DNA of 64,000 bases from Cupriavidus phytohabitans (lineage in GTDB: Bacteria; Pseudomonadota; Gammaproteobacteria; Burkholderiales; Burkholderiaceae), in assembly GCF_000426345.1 (NCBI RefSeq), contig NZ_AUFE01000002.1, positions 210,174-274,173 of the forward strand, written 5' to 3'. The notes under the pieces were generated by a model. It was not told the DNA's origin. It was given only the letters and a program-made list of their open reading frames with translations, and ran no database searches. Numbering within the stretch: the stretch's first letter is position 1; the number at the start of each line of letters is the position of its first letter. The translations under genes were made by a program, and so were the position numbers. This document shows, piece by piece, positions 50,375 through 58,808 of this stretch.

Positions 50375-51882
50375 TGGCGCGGCTACTGACGGCTGATGAA
50401 TATGCAGCGATGGCCCGGGATATCGTACTGCCGACGCAGGCATTCATCGACGGCGCCTGTGTGCCCGCGGTGTCGGGCGCAACGTTCCAGACCACCAATC
50501 CCGCGACCGGCGAAGTGCTGGCCAGCATCGCCGCCTGCGACGCGCGCGATGTCGATATCGCGGTGGCGAAAGCCAAAGCCGCATTCGAGGACGGACGCTG
50601 GCACCGACGTTCCCCGGCCGAGCGCAAGGCAGTCCTGCTGCGTTTCGCCGACCTGCTCGAGAGGAACGCCCATGAGCTGGCCGTCATGGAAAGCCTCGAC
50701 AGCGGCAAGCCGATCCGCGAATGCCAGAACACCGATATCCCCGAGACCATCCATACGATCCGCTGGCACGCAGAGCTGATCGACAAGATCTATGACAGCA
50801 CGGCGCCAGTCGGGGCGGGCGCATTGTCGCTGGTGGTGCGCGAGCCGATCGGCGTGGTGGGCCTGGTGCTGCCGTGGAACTTCCCGTTGCTGATGCTGGC
50901 GTGGAAAATCGGTCCTTCACTGGCCGCGGGCTGCTCGATCATCGTCAAGCCGGCCAAGGAAACCACGCTGACGGCGTTGCGCGTGGCCGAGCTCGCGCAT
51001 GAGGCGGGCGTGCCCGCCGGCGTGTTCAATGTGCTGCCGGGCGGCGGCAAGGAAGTGGGCGAGCCGCTGGGGATGCACATGGATGTGTCCATGGTCAGCT
51101 TCACCGGTTCGACGGCTACCGGCCGGCTGTTCCTCAGATACGCGGCCGATTCGAACCTGAAGCGCATCGTGCTCGAGTGCGGCGGCAAGAATCCCGCGGT
51201 GGTGCTGAAAGACGTCGAGAACCTCGATGTCGTCGCGCAGCACGTGGTCAACGGTGCCTTCTGGAACATGGGCGAGAACTGCTCGGCCTCGTCGCGCCTG
51301 ATTGTCCATGCCGAGATCAAGGACGCGCTGCTGTCGCGCATCGGTGTCCACATGCGCGAATGGAAGATGGGAAATCCGCTCGATCCGGAGCATCGGATTG
51401 GCGCGCTGGTCAGCGAAGCCCATTTCGGCAAGGTGAGTTCGTACATCGAGCAGGCCGGCATCGAGAAACTGCGCGTGGCCTTTGGCGGCGGCACGGAAGG
51501 CGGCATTTTCGTCGAGCCGACGGTGGTCGACGGCGTGGGCCAGGACAGCAAGCTGTTCCGGGAAGAGATCTTCGGTCCCATCCTTTCGGTCACGACGTTC
51601 AACACCGTCGACGAAGCCATCGCGCTGGCGAATGATTCGGTCTATGGACTCGCGGCCTCCGTCTATACGAGCAACCTGAACCATGCGATCCGGCTGTCGC
51701 GGGAAATCCGCGCCGGCGTGGTGACGGTGAACTGCTTCGGCGAGGGTGACATCACCACGCCGTTCGGTGGCTACAAGGAGTCGGGCTTCGGCGGACGCGA
51801 TAAATCGATCTGGGCGCACGACCAGTACACCGAGCAGAAGACCATCTGGATCGACGTACCGGACCACGTTGGCAACAGCTAA
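50374..51882 (+). CDS. NAD(P)-dependent aldehyde dehydrogenase (PuuC/BetB-like)
   Basis: A 502-residue aldehyde dehydrogenase. The start overlaps the previous stop by one base with GGAGG in front. Catalytic marks are the Asn in VLPWNFPLLMLAWK, the general-base Glu in RIVLECGGKNPAVV, the nucleophilic Cys in MGENCSASSRL and EEIFGPILSV. The N-terminal TADEYAAMARDIVLPTQAFI and the overall pattern match PuuC / gamma-glutamyl-gamma-aminobutyraldehyde dehydrogenase relatives, which oxidise aminoaldehydes or semialdehydes. It would convert the semialdehyde formed by the DapA-family enzyme to an acid. Confidence 0.9.
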   Translation: MARLLTADEYAAMARDIVLPTQAFIDGACVPAVSGATFQTTNPATGEVLASIAACDARDVDIAVAKAKAAFEDGRWHRRSPAERKAVLLRFADLLERNAHELAVMESLDSGKPIRECQNTDIPETIHTIRWHAELIDKIYDSTAPVGAGALSLVVREPIGVVGLVLPWNFPLLMLAWKIGPSLAAGCSIIVKPAKETTLTALRVAELAHEAGVPAGVFNVLPGGGKEVGEPLGMHMDVSMVSFTGSTATGRLFLRYAADSNLKRIVLECGGKNPAVVLKDVENLDVVAQHVVNGAFWNMGENCSASSRLIVHAEIKDALLSRIGVHMREWKMGNPLDPEHRIGALVSEAHFGKVSSYIEQAGIEKLRVAFGGGTEGGIFVEPTVVDGVGQDSKLFREEIFGPILSVTTFNTVDEAIALANDSVYGLAASVYTSNLNHAIRLSREIRAGVVTVNCFGEGDITTPFGGYKESGFGGRDKSIWAHDQYTEQKTIWIDVPDHVGNS

Positions 51883-52036
51883 GTGAAAAGGCCAGCCATG
51901 CCGCGAGTCCCGTCTGGGACCGGGCATGGCGCTCGCATGCTGCCCTGGCACCGTGCAACACACGTATCATGCGCGACTCGCCGGAGCTCGCGCCGGTATT
52001 CCGTCCATCCATCGTCCCTCATAGATTCTCGGTTCC

Positions 52037-52996
52037 ATGCAAGCAGGTTTCATCCGAAGCAAGCGTCAGGCAACACTTATCGGGTTGATCGCGATCCTGT
52101 TATGGAGTGCGATCGTCGGCCTGATTCGTGGCGTCAGTGAAAGCCTTGGCGCAACCGGCGGCGCGGCCATGCTCTATACCGTTGCCTCGGTGCTGCTCTG
52201 GCTGACGGTTGGCTTCGTCAGGCCAGGTGAATTTCCCCGGCGCTATCTCATCTGGGGAAGCATCCTGTTCGTTTCCTACGAAGTGTGCCTGTCGCTGTCG
52301 ATCGGCTATGCCAACAGCGGCAGGCAGGCCATCGAGGTCGGCATGGTCAACTACCTGTGGCCGAGCTTTACCATGTTGTGCGCCATGGCGTTCAACGGCC
52401 AGAAATCGAACCTGCTGATCGTTCCCGGGTTTTCGATTGCCATTCTTGGCATTTGCTGGGTGCTCGGCGGCGACCAGGGGCTGGACTTCGCCGGCATGGC
52501 GGCAAATGTCCAGGACAACCCGCTCAGCTACGGGCTGGCCTTTGCGGGCGCGGTGATCTGGGCCGCCTATTGCACCGTGACCAGCCGGATCGCCAATGGC
52601 AAGAATGGCATCACGCTGTTCTTCGTGCTGACAGCGCTGGTCCTGTGGATCAAGTATTTCACCGGCGACGGCGGGACGATGGTGTTCAGCTACCAGGCCA
52701 TCGTGTATCTGGCGCTGGCAGCTTGCGCGATGGGGTTTGGCTACGCGGCCTGGAACGTCGGCATCCTGCACGGCAACGTCACGATCCTTGCGGGCGCCTC
52801 CTATTTCATCCCTGTGCTTTCCGCTGCGCTGGCGGCCGTCATATTGCGCACGCCGCTGTCGATCGCCTTCTGGAAGGGCGCATCGATGGTCTGCGCCGGC
52901 TCGATCCTGTGTTGGCTCGCCATGCGCGGACAGCGTTCCAAGGCACCGGCTGCGCCGGAACCGGGCGCAGTGCCTGAGCGCGTCCCTGGGCAGTGA
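52037..52996 (+). CDS. yddG: YddG-type aromatic amino-acid exporter (DMT/EamA)
   Basis: A 319-residue membrane protein of ten helices in the drug/metabolite transporter superfamily. Long stretches match E. coli YddG as I recall it: ATLIGLIAILLWSAIVGLIR, QAIEVGMVNYLWPS, GICWVLGGDQGL, WAAYCTVTSRIANG, YAAWNVGILHGNVTI and GSILCWLAMR. YddG exports aromatic amino acids, threonine and related compounds. It follows the aldehyde dehydrogenase by 154 bases and precedes a porin, so here it may expel a toxic amino-acid intermediate or substrate analogue. The C-terminal 20 residues are a Pro/Ala tail. Confidence 0.9.
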   Translation: MQAGFIRSKRQATLIGLIAILLWSAIVGLIRGVSESLGATGGAAMLYTVASVLLWLTVGFVRPGEFPRRYLIWGSILFVSYEVCLSLSIGYANSGRQAIEVGMVNYLWPSFTMLCAMAFNGQKSNLLIVPGFSIAILGICWVLGGDQGLDFAGMAANVQDNPLSYGLAFAGAVIWAAYCTVTSRIANGKNGITLFFVLTALVLWIKYFTGDGGTMVFSYQAIVYLALAACAMGFGYAAWNVGILHGNVTILAGASYFIPVLSAALAAVILRTPLSIAFWKGASMVCAGSILCWLAMRGQRSKAPAAPEPGAVPERVPGQ

Positions 52997-53046
52997 AATC
53001 GATATAGAAACAGAAACAGGACAAGAACATGTCCGCGGAGACAAAG

Positions 53047-54186
53047 ATGAAGATTCGGTTGTCCGCTTTGCTGTGTGCGTTGTCCGCACCGGCATTCGCG
53101 CAGGTCTCGGTGACCTTGTATGGCGTGCTCGACGAGGGCCTCAACTATACGAGCAACGTCGGCGGCCACAGCATGGTGGAGATGGCAAGCGGATTTCCGC
53201 ATGGCAGCCGCTGGGGACTCAAGGGGACGGAGGAGCTGGGCGGCGGCGTCAAGGCCGTGTTCCAGCTTGAGAACGGGTTCGACGTGGATAGCGGCCGCGC
53301 GTACCAGGGCGGTCTCCTGTTCGGACGCCAGGCATACGTGGGTCTTTCCAGCGAGAGCGTGGGCGCGCTAACCGCGGGGCGGCAATATGACTCGGTGGTC
53401 GATTTCCTGGCGCAGAATTCCGCGGGTGGCACGTGGGGCGGCTACATGTTTGCCCACCCGTATGACAACGACAACCTGATCAACACCTTCCGCGTCAATA
53501 ACACCGTCAAGTACACCAGTCCGACGCTGGGCGGACTGAAGTTCGGCGCAACGTACAGCTTCAGCGATGATGCCAGCTGGTCGAACAACCGCCAGTACAG
53601 TGTCGGCGGCCAATACGCCAGTGGCGGGCTGGTCGTGTCCGCGGCCTTTCTCCGGGCCGACAATCCGTCGGCCACGTCCTATGGTGCGATCAACAACAGC
53701 GGTGACCAGAACCTTCTGGGCGGCAGGCTGAGGATCTTTGGCGCGGGGGCAACCTATTCCATCGGCAAGGCAGCGCTGGGAGTCGTATATTCCGATACCG
53801 ATGTGGAAAATCCGCAGAGCTCCGGCTACGTCGGGCCGATCGTCCCGCCGGCGGGGTCGCTGTCTTCGCTCAGGTTCCAGAACTTCGAGGTCAACGCCAA
53901 GTACCAGTTTGGCACCGCGTATTGGGCGGGGGTGATGTACAGCTATACGCGCGCGAGCGTCAGTGCGACATCCGGCAGGCAGCATCCCGTCTACCATTCG
54001 ATCGGCATGATGGCGGATTACCAGCTGTCGAAGCGGACCGATGTCTATGTGCAGGGGGTGTACCAGCACGTTGGCGGCGATGCCACCGGCACCGTCCTCG
54101 ATACCGCGTATATCGCCGGCGCGGCCAATGTCTCGTCCAACCGGAACCAGCTGTTGCTGCGCACCGGGATCCGGCACTTTTTCTGA
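53047..54186 (+). CDS. Trimeric outer-membrane porin 3
   Basis: A 379-residue OmpC-like porin. ATG 53047 is preferred because GGAG lies six bases upstream and the signal peptide KIRLSALLCALSAPAFAQ starts there; an upstream ATG at 53029 adds six residues. The mature part begins VSVTLYGVLDEGLNYTS and shares WGLKGTEELGGGVKAVFQLE, FGRQAYVGLSSESVGALTAG and the final RHFF with the other porins. It is 50 bases downstream of yddG and is followed by a hairpin that separates it from the convergent IclR gene. Confidence 0.9.
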   Translation: MKIRLSALLCALSAPAFAQVSVTLYGVLDEGLNYTSNVGGHSMVEMASGFPHGSRWGLKGTEELGGGVKAVFQLENGFDVDSGRAYQGGLLFGRQAYVGLSSESVGALTAGRQYDSVVDFLAQNSAGGTWGGYMFAHPYDNDNLINTFRVNNTVKYTSPTLGGLKFGATYSFSDDASWSNNRQYSVGGQYASGGLVVSAAFLRADNPSATSYGAINNSGDQNLLGGRLRIFGAGATYSIGKAALGVVYSDTDVENPQSSGYVGPIVPPAGSLSSLRFQNFEVNAKYQFGTAYWAGVMYSYTRASVSATSGRQHPVYHSIGMMADYQLSKRTDVYVQGVYQHVGGDATGTVLDTAYIAGAANVSSNRNQLLLRTGIRHFF

Positions 54187-54189
54187 GTC

Positions 54190-54236
54190 GGCATCCGTCG
54201 CCCTTGCCCCGTCAGGGATGCCAGGTCGACGGTTTT
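54190..54236. terminator. Terminator hairpin between porin 3 and the IclR gene
   Basis: GGCATCC (54190-54196) and GGATGCC (54216-54222) form a 7-bp stem with a 19-base loop, overlapping the end of the minus-strand IclR gene. TTTTT at 54232-54236 follows on the plus strand and a run of A (54179-54182 region, read as T on the minus strand) lies on the other side. Bidirectional termination is possible. Confidence 0.42.
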
Positions 54237-54982
54237 TCAATCTGCATGGCGGGCCGTTGGCTGCCTGCCATCGCATACGACAGCTTGGTCGCCGCGTCGA
54301 CAACGGTCTGCGCCAGTTCCAGCAGCCGCTCTTCGCCGAGCCGGGAAGTCGGCCCCGAAATGCACATCGAGCCCAGCAGGCGCCAGTGCAATCCGAACAC
54401 CGGCGCGGAGACGCTGGAGACCTCGGCCTCGCGCTCGCCCAGCGACAGGTGGAAGCCGCGGCGCCGGATCGTTTCGTAAAGTTCGCCCGGCTCGCCTGAG
54501 AACGCCAATATGACCCGGCCGGGCGAGCCGCTGTCCAGCGGCAGCGCCGCGCCGATCCTGACGTGATGGCGGATGGCCTGCGGTCCTTCGACGCGGAGCA
54601 GGCAGGTGCGCTGCTGACCCTCGCGGATGTAGAACGAAGCGCTTTCGCCGGTCTTGATCGTCAGTTCCCGCAGCACTGGCTCCACCACTTCCTGCACATT
54701 GAACGTTGCCTGGTAGCACGCGCCCAGCCATCCCGCCGCGCGCCCGAGCCGCCAGCTGCCGTCTTCCTTCTGCACCAGGTAATTGTCCGCTGCCAGCGTG
54801 CGGGCCAGCCGCAGCACCGTGGTCTTGTGGATGCCGGTGCGGCGGCTCAGTTCGGCCAGCGACAGCTGCGGGTCGTTGACCCCGAAGGCTTCCAGCACGC
54901 GCAGGGCGCGCGTCACAGCGATCACGGCGCTCGGCCCCTCGTCGCCCGATGAAGCGGCCGTTGTATCACTTTTTCGGTTCAT
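54212..54982 (-). CDS. IclR-family transcriptional regulator 2
   Basis: A 256-residue IclR regulator starting ATG 54982 (MNRKSDTTAASSGD). The helix-turn-helix is LSLAELSRRTGIHKTTVLRL and the ligand domain runs from about residue 95 to 250. It is divergent from Bug protein 7, and a perfect 7-3-7 palindrome lies in the shared region. It probably controls the Bug-RraA-dehydrogenase-Bug-lactonase set. The frame is open further upstream but that part overlaps the promoter and lacks coding character. Confidence 0.9.
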   Translation of the reverse strand: MNRKSDTTAASSGDEGPSAVIAVTRALRVLEAFGVNDPQLSLAELSRRTGIHKTTVLRLARTLAADNYLVQKEDGSWRLGRAAGWLGACYQATFNVQEVVEPVLRELTIKTGESASFYIREGQQRTCLLRVEGPQAIRHHVRIGAALPLDSGSPGRVILAFSGEPGELYETIRRRGFHLSLGEREAEVSSVSAPVFGLHWRLLGSMCISGPTSRLGEERLLELAQTVVDAATKLSYAMAGSQRPAMQIEKPSTWHP

Positions 54983-55009
54983 GGCACGAAATGCGGTGCA
55001 CTGTGTGAA

Positions 55010-55026
55010 ACGGCATTGTATGCCGT
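55010..55026. promoter_or_regulatory. Palindrome between IclR 2 and Bug 7
   Basis: ACGGCAT-TGT-ATGCCGT is a perfect inverted repeat of 7-base arms (55010-55016 and 55020-55026). A direct repeat of GTGAAACGGC about 20 bases apart (55005-55014 and 55025-55034) overlaps it. The site lies 28 bases upstream of the IclR start and 53 bases upstream of the Bug start. Confidence 0.6.
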
Positions 55027-55078
55027 GAAACGGCCATCCACAATCCGAATCACAACGAAACCAGATTCGGAGACACCC

Positions 55079-56056
55079 ATGAAGGCAACTTCCCGCCGTG
55101 GCGTTCTGGCCCTTGCCGGCCTCCTGATGGCATGCGCCACGGCCCACGCAGCACCGCAGTATCCCGGCAAGCCTATTCGCGTCATCGTGCCGTTTCCCGC
55201 CGGCGGAGGCACCGACATCATCGCGCGGGAAGTGACCAATACCGTTGCAAAGTCGACGGGCTGGGTCTTTGTCGTGGAGAACAAGCCGGGCTCAGGCGGC
55301 AACCTGGGCGTGGACGCCGCAGCCAAGGCGCCCGCCGATGGCTACACCATCGCCATGGGTCAGAGCAGCAATCTTGCCATCAACCCCTCGCTGTATGAGC
55401 GGCTGCCGTATGACCCGCTAAAGGATCTTGCGCCGATCGGCCTGGTCGCTTCAGCGCCGCTGGTGCTGGTGACGCACGTCAACTCGCCGTACAAGACGAT
55501 GAAGGACGTGATGCAGTCCGCCAGGACAAAGCCCGGATCGCTGAATTTCGCCTCGCCGGGCAATGGCACCGTTGCGCACCTGGGTGGCGAGCAGCTGCAA
55601 AGCACGGCGAAAGTGAAGTTCACCCATGTGCCGTACAAGGGTGCGGCACAGGCGGTCAACGACCTGATGGGCGGGCAGGTCGACCTGTACATGGCATCGG
55701 TGCCGACCCTGCTCGGGCATATCAAGAACAACAAGCTGCGGCCGCTCGCGGTGACGTCATCGAAGCGCGTGCCGGACCTGCCCCAGGTCCCGACCATCGC
55801 CGAGTCGGGCTATCCCGGCTTCGAGACGGCGACCTGGTTCGGCTTTGTCGCGCCTGCCGCGACACCGAAGGAAATCGTCGTGCGGCTGAATGCCGAGTTC
55901 AACAAGGCGCTCCAGTCCCCGGCGCTCGCCAGGAAGCTGAACGAACAAGGCGCGTCGGTGCTGGTTGGCACGCCCGAAGCATTCACGGCGCTGATCAGGC
56001 AGGACATCGGACGCTGGGCAGCGGTCATCAAGGCCTCCGGCACGAAGCTGGATTGA
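55079..56056 (+). CDS. Bug/TctC substrate-binding protein 7
   Basis: A 325-residue periplasmic receptor; ATG 55079 begins a signal peptide (KATSRRGVLALAGLLMACAT) ending AHAAP. The arginine pair SRRGVLAL resembles a weak Tat motif, and MACAT contains a Cys near the cleavage region that is not in a good lipobox. Family marks are YPGKPIRVIVPFPAGGGTDI, VVENKPGSGGNLGVD and PADGYTIAM. It opens the IclR-controlled set and is 58 bases upstream of the RraA-like gene. Confidence 0.9.
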   Translation: MKATSRRGVLALAGLLMACATAHAAPQYPGKPIRVIVPFPAGGGTDIIAREVTNTVAKSTGWVFVVENKPGSGGNLGVDAAAKAPADGYTIAMGQSSNLAINPSLYERLPYDPLKDLAPIGLVASAPLVLVTHVNSPYKTMKDVMQSARTKPGSLNFASPGNGTVAHLGGEQLQSTAKVKFTHVPYKGAAQAVNDLMGGQVDLYMASVPTLLGHIKNNKLRPLAVTSSKRVPDLPQVPTIAESGYPGFETATWFGFVAPAATPKEIVVRLNAEFNKALQSPALARKLNEQGASVLVGTPEAFTALIRQDIGRWAAVIKASGTKLD

Positions 56057-56114
56057 TCGACCCTCGCATCTATCCCTCGCATCCACTATCTCTCTCATAT
56101 TGCCGGAGTTCTCC

Positions 56115-56798
56115 ATGACTTTGCCCAACATCATCAAATCATTCGATCGCGTGCCTGCCGACATCGTCGCGCGTGCCGCCCGCTTCCAGCCCGCCATCCT
56201 GTCGGATGTCGGGGGACGCCGCGGCGCCCTGCATGGCCGTATCGGGGCCTTGCGTCCTGCCATGAAAGTCGCCGGCCCGGCTTTCACTGTCGAAGTGCGT
56301 CCGGGCGACAACCTGATGATCCATGCAGCGCTGGCGCTTGCGCAGCCCGGCGATGTGCTGGTGGTGGACGGCAAGGGCGACCAGACCTCCGCGCTGATGG
56401 GAACGATCATGATGCATGCCGCGCGCCAGCGCGGCCTGGCCGGTGTCGTCATCGATGGCGCGGTCCGGGACAGCCTCGAGCTGGAAGACATGCAGTTCCC
56501 GGTGTTTTCGGTGGGCACCAACCCCAATGGCCCGACCAAGGAAGTCGGCGGCCGCATCGGGCACCCGATTTCCGTCGGCGGCGTGACGGTGAACCCGGGC
56601 GACTATATCTGCGGCGATGCCGATGGCCTGGTCGTGGTGGAGCGCGAGAAGATCGAAGCCCTGCTCGACGCCGCGGCAAGGAAGGAAGAGGCCGAAGCCA
56701 GGCGCATTGCCCAGATCAAGGAGGGCAACACCACCGCGCCGTGGCTGATGGCATCGCTGGTGACCGCCGGTGTCCTGAAAGCGGGAGAAGCATTGTGA
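56115..56798 (+). CDS. RraA-family protein (HMG/CHA aldolase-like)
   Basis: A 227-residue protein of the RraA/MenG-like family. CCGGAG before ATG 56115 supports the start. Marks are ILSDVGGRRGALHGRIGALR, GDVLVVDGKGDQTSALMGTI and GLAGVVIDGAVRDSLELEDM, the last carrying the DGxxRD residues that bind divalent metal and pyruvate in 4-hydroxy-4-methyl-2-oxoglutarate aldolases. Family members cleave 4-hydroxy-2-oxo acids to pyruvate or decarboxylate oxaloacetate; regulators of RNase E share the fold. Genomic linkage to a dehydrogenase and lactonase favours the aldolase role. It overlaps the next gene by one base. Confidence 0.88.
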   Translation: MTLPNIIKSFDRVPADIVARAARFQPAILSDVGGRRGALHGRIGALRPAMKVAGPAFTVEVRPGDNLMIHAALALAQPGDVLVVDGKGDQTSALMGTIMMHAARQRGLAGVVIDGAVRDSLELEDMQFPVFSVGTNPNGPTKEVGGRIGHPISVGGVTVNPGDYICGDADGLVVVEREKIEALLDAAARKEEAEARRIAQIKEGNTTAPWLMASLVTAGVLKAGEAL

Positions 56799-57742
56799 TG
56801 AACCAGCCAGTCATTATCGTCACGGGTGCGGACCTGGCACCGGAAGCCATGGCGCTGCTGCGCGACTATCAGGTCGTATTCGCCGGCAAGACGCCCCAGG
56901 CCGCCGATCTGGCCGCGCTGGCGGCGAAGCACAACCCTGTCGGCATCATCGTGCGCTACGGCAGCGTGACGGCGGAAGTCATGGACGCGGCCCCGGCCTT
57001 GCGCGTGATCTCGAAGCACGGCACCGGCACCGACACCATCGACAAGGCCGCTGCCGAGGCGCGCGGCATCAGGGTGACGGCCGCCGCCGGGGCAAACGCC
57101 GCGGCCGTTGCAGAACATGCGCTGGCGCTGATGCTTGCGTGCGCCAAGTCGGTGGTGCAACTGGATGCGCGCATGCACGCCGGCCACTGGGACAAGGCCA
57201 CGCACAAGAGCCTGGAGCTGAATGGCCTCACCATCGGCCTGATTGGCCTGGGTGCGATCGGGCGACGGTTCGCCAGGATGTGCGATGCCATCGGCATGCG
57301 CGTGATCGGCTTCGATCCGTTTGCCACGGACCTGCCGGACTATATCGAAGCGGTCCCGCTGGAAAAAATCTGGGAGCAATCGGATGTTATTTCGCTGCAA
57401 TGTCCGTTGACGGCCGAGAACCGGGAAATGGTCAATGCCGGCACACTGGCACGGTGCAAGCGTGGCGTGATCCTCGTCAACACCGCGCGCGGCGGGCTGG
57501 TCGACGAAGCGGCGTTGCTCGAAGCCGTCCGCTCGGGCCACGTGGCCGCAGCCGGGCTGGACAGCCTTGCGCGCGAGCCGCTGCAAGTGCCGCATCCTTT
57601 CCAGGGACAGCCGGGCTTCGTGCTCAGTCCGCATATCGGTGGCGTGACCAGTGCGGCCTACTTCAATATGGGGGTTGCTGCGGCGAACAATACCCTGGCG
57701 GTGCTGGACCAGATGGCCGAGCCGGCGCTGGGACGGCACTAG
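56798..57742 (+). CDS. D-isomer-specific 2-hydroxyacid dehydrogenase
   Basis: A 314-residue NAD-dependent dehydrogenase of the phosphoglycerate dehydrogenase family. Start at ATG 56798 overlaps the preceding stop (TGATG). The cofactor site is TIGLIGLGAIGRRFARMCDA. The catalytic Arg is in VNTARGGLVDE, the Glu in LDSLAREPLQ and the His in LSPHIGGVTSAA, all present. It interconverts a 2-keto acid and a D-2-hydroxy acid. Coupling to the RraA-like aldolase suggests that it forms the oxo-acid substrate of that enzyme or reduces its product. Confidence 0.9.
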   Translation: MNQPVIIVTGADLAPEAMALLRDYQVVFAGKTPQAADLAALAAKHNPVGIIVRYGSVTAEVMDAAPALRVISKHGTGTDTIDKAAAEARGIRVTAAAGANAAAVAEHALALMLACAKSVVQLDARMHAGHWDKATHKSLELNGLTIGLIGLGAIGRRFARMCDAIGMRVIGFDPFATDLPDYIEAVPLEKIWEQSDVISLQCPLTAENREMVNAGTLARCKRGVILVNTARGGLVDEAALLEAVRSGHVAAAGLDSLAREPLQVPHPFQGQPGFVLSPHIGGVTSAAYFNMGVAAANNTLAVLDQMAEPALGRH

Positions 57743-57784
57743 CCCCAGTACCTTGAAAAGAACGTTCGCAGGAATGGAGACAAC

Positions 57785-58765
57785 ATGAAACACAAGCACG
57801 TCGGAGCCTCGCTGCTCCGGGCGCTGGCGCTTGCCGCGCTTGCCGCCATGTCGATGGCGGCGCAAGCCCAGGGGTGGCCAGCCAAGCCGGTCAAGATCAT
57901 CGTCCCTTATCCGCCTGGCGGTGCCGTGGATGCCGTCACCCGCAAGATGGCGCAGCGGCTCTCCGAGCAGACCGGCCAGAGTTTCTATGTCGAGAACAAG
58001 GCCGGCGCGACCGGAACGATCGGCTCGGGCCAGGTCGCGCGCGCCACGCCCGATGGCTACACGCTGCTCGCCAACGATACAACCTACGCGCTGTTGCCCC
58101 ACATCTTCAAGTCGCTTCCCTTCGACCCGGCCAAGGACCTGCAGCCTGTCGCGGCATACGTGTTCGCGCCGATGGGCGTGGTGGTCAAGGCCGGCGGCAA
58201 ATACAAGACGCTGGCTGACCTGATTGCCGCGGCGAAGTCCGACGACACGGTTTCCTACGGATCGGGCGGGCCAGGTTCGACCCCGCATTTCGCCAGCGAA
58301 GCCCTTGGGCTCGCAGCGGGAGCGCACTTCATGCACGTGCCATTCAAGGGCGCCGGCGAAGCAACCGTCGCGCTGCTGGGCGGCACCGTCGACTTCCAGA
58401 TGGCTTCCATTCCGGGTGTGATCGGGCAGGTCAAGGGCAACAAGCTGGCGGTGCTGGCCGTCAGCGGCACGAAGCGCCTGCCCGCGCTGGCCGGCGTGCC
58501 CACCTTTGCCGAGGCTGGTGTCAAGGGCTACGGTGTCACCAATTTCACCGGCTTGTGGGCGCCCAACGGCACGCCCCCCGACGTGCTGGGGCGAATCCAG
58601 AAGGAAGTGTCCAAGGCGATGGCGACGCCGGACATGCAGGCCTATGCTGAGAGTATCGGTGCCGAACCGGGCTATTGGGATGCCGGCACTTTCAGGACCG
58701 AAGTGGCCAACAGGACCGCATTCTGGGGGAAGGTTGCCCGCGGCACGGGGTTTCAGAAGCAGTAA
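57785..58765 (+). CDS. Bug/TctC substrate-binding protein 8
   Basis: A 326-residue periplasmic receptor; AATGGAGACAAC precedes ATG 57785. The signal peptide ends MAAQAQG. Family marks are WPAKPVKIIVPYPPGGAVDA (Ala-Val in place of the usual Thr in the ligand loop), VENKAGATGTIGS and ATPDGYTLLA. It is 42 bases after the dehydrogenase and 43 bases before the lactonase-like gene, so it is internal to the IclR-controlled set. This is the second Bug gene of that set, which suggests two related ligands. Confidence 0.9.
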   Translation: MKHKHVGASLLRALALAALAAMSMAAQAQGWPAKPVKIIVPYPPGGAVDAVTRKMAQRLSEQTGQSFYVENKAGATGTIGSGQVARATPDGYTLLANDTTYALLPHIFKSLPFDPAKDLQPVAAYVFAPMGVVVKAGGKYKTLADLIAAAKSDDTVSYGSGGPGSTPHFASEALGLAAGAHFMHVPFKGAGEATVALLGGTVDFQMASIPGVIGQVKGNKLAVLAVSGTKRLPALAGVPTFAEAGVKGYGVTNFTGLWAPNGTPPDVLGRIQKEVSKAMATPDMQAYAESIGAEPGYWDAGTFRTEVANRTAFWGKVARGTGFQKQ

Positions 58766-58808
58766 TGGCCAGCGCCGCTGCAACAGGACGATCAACGGGT
58801 GTCGAGAC

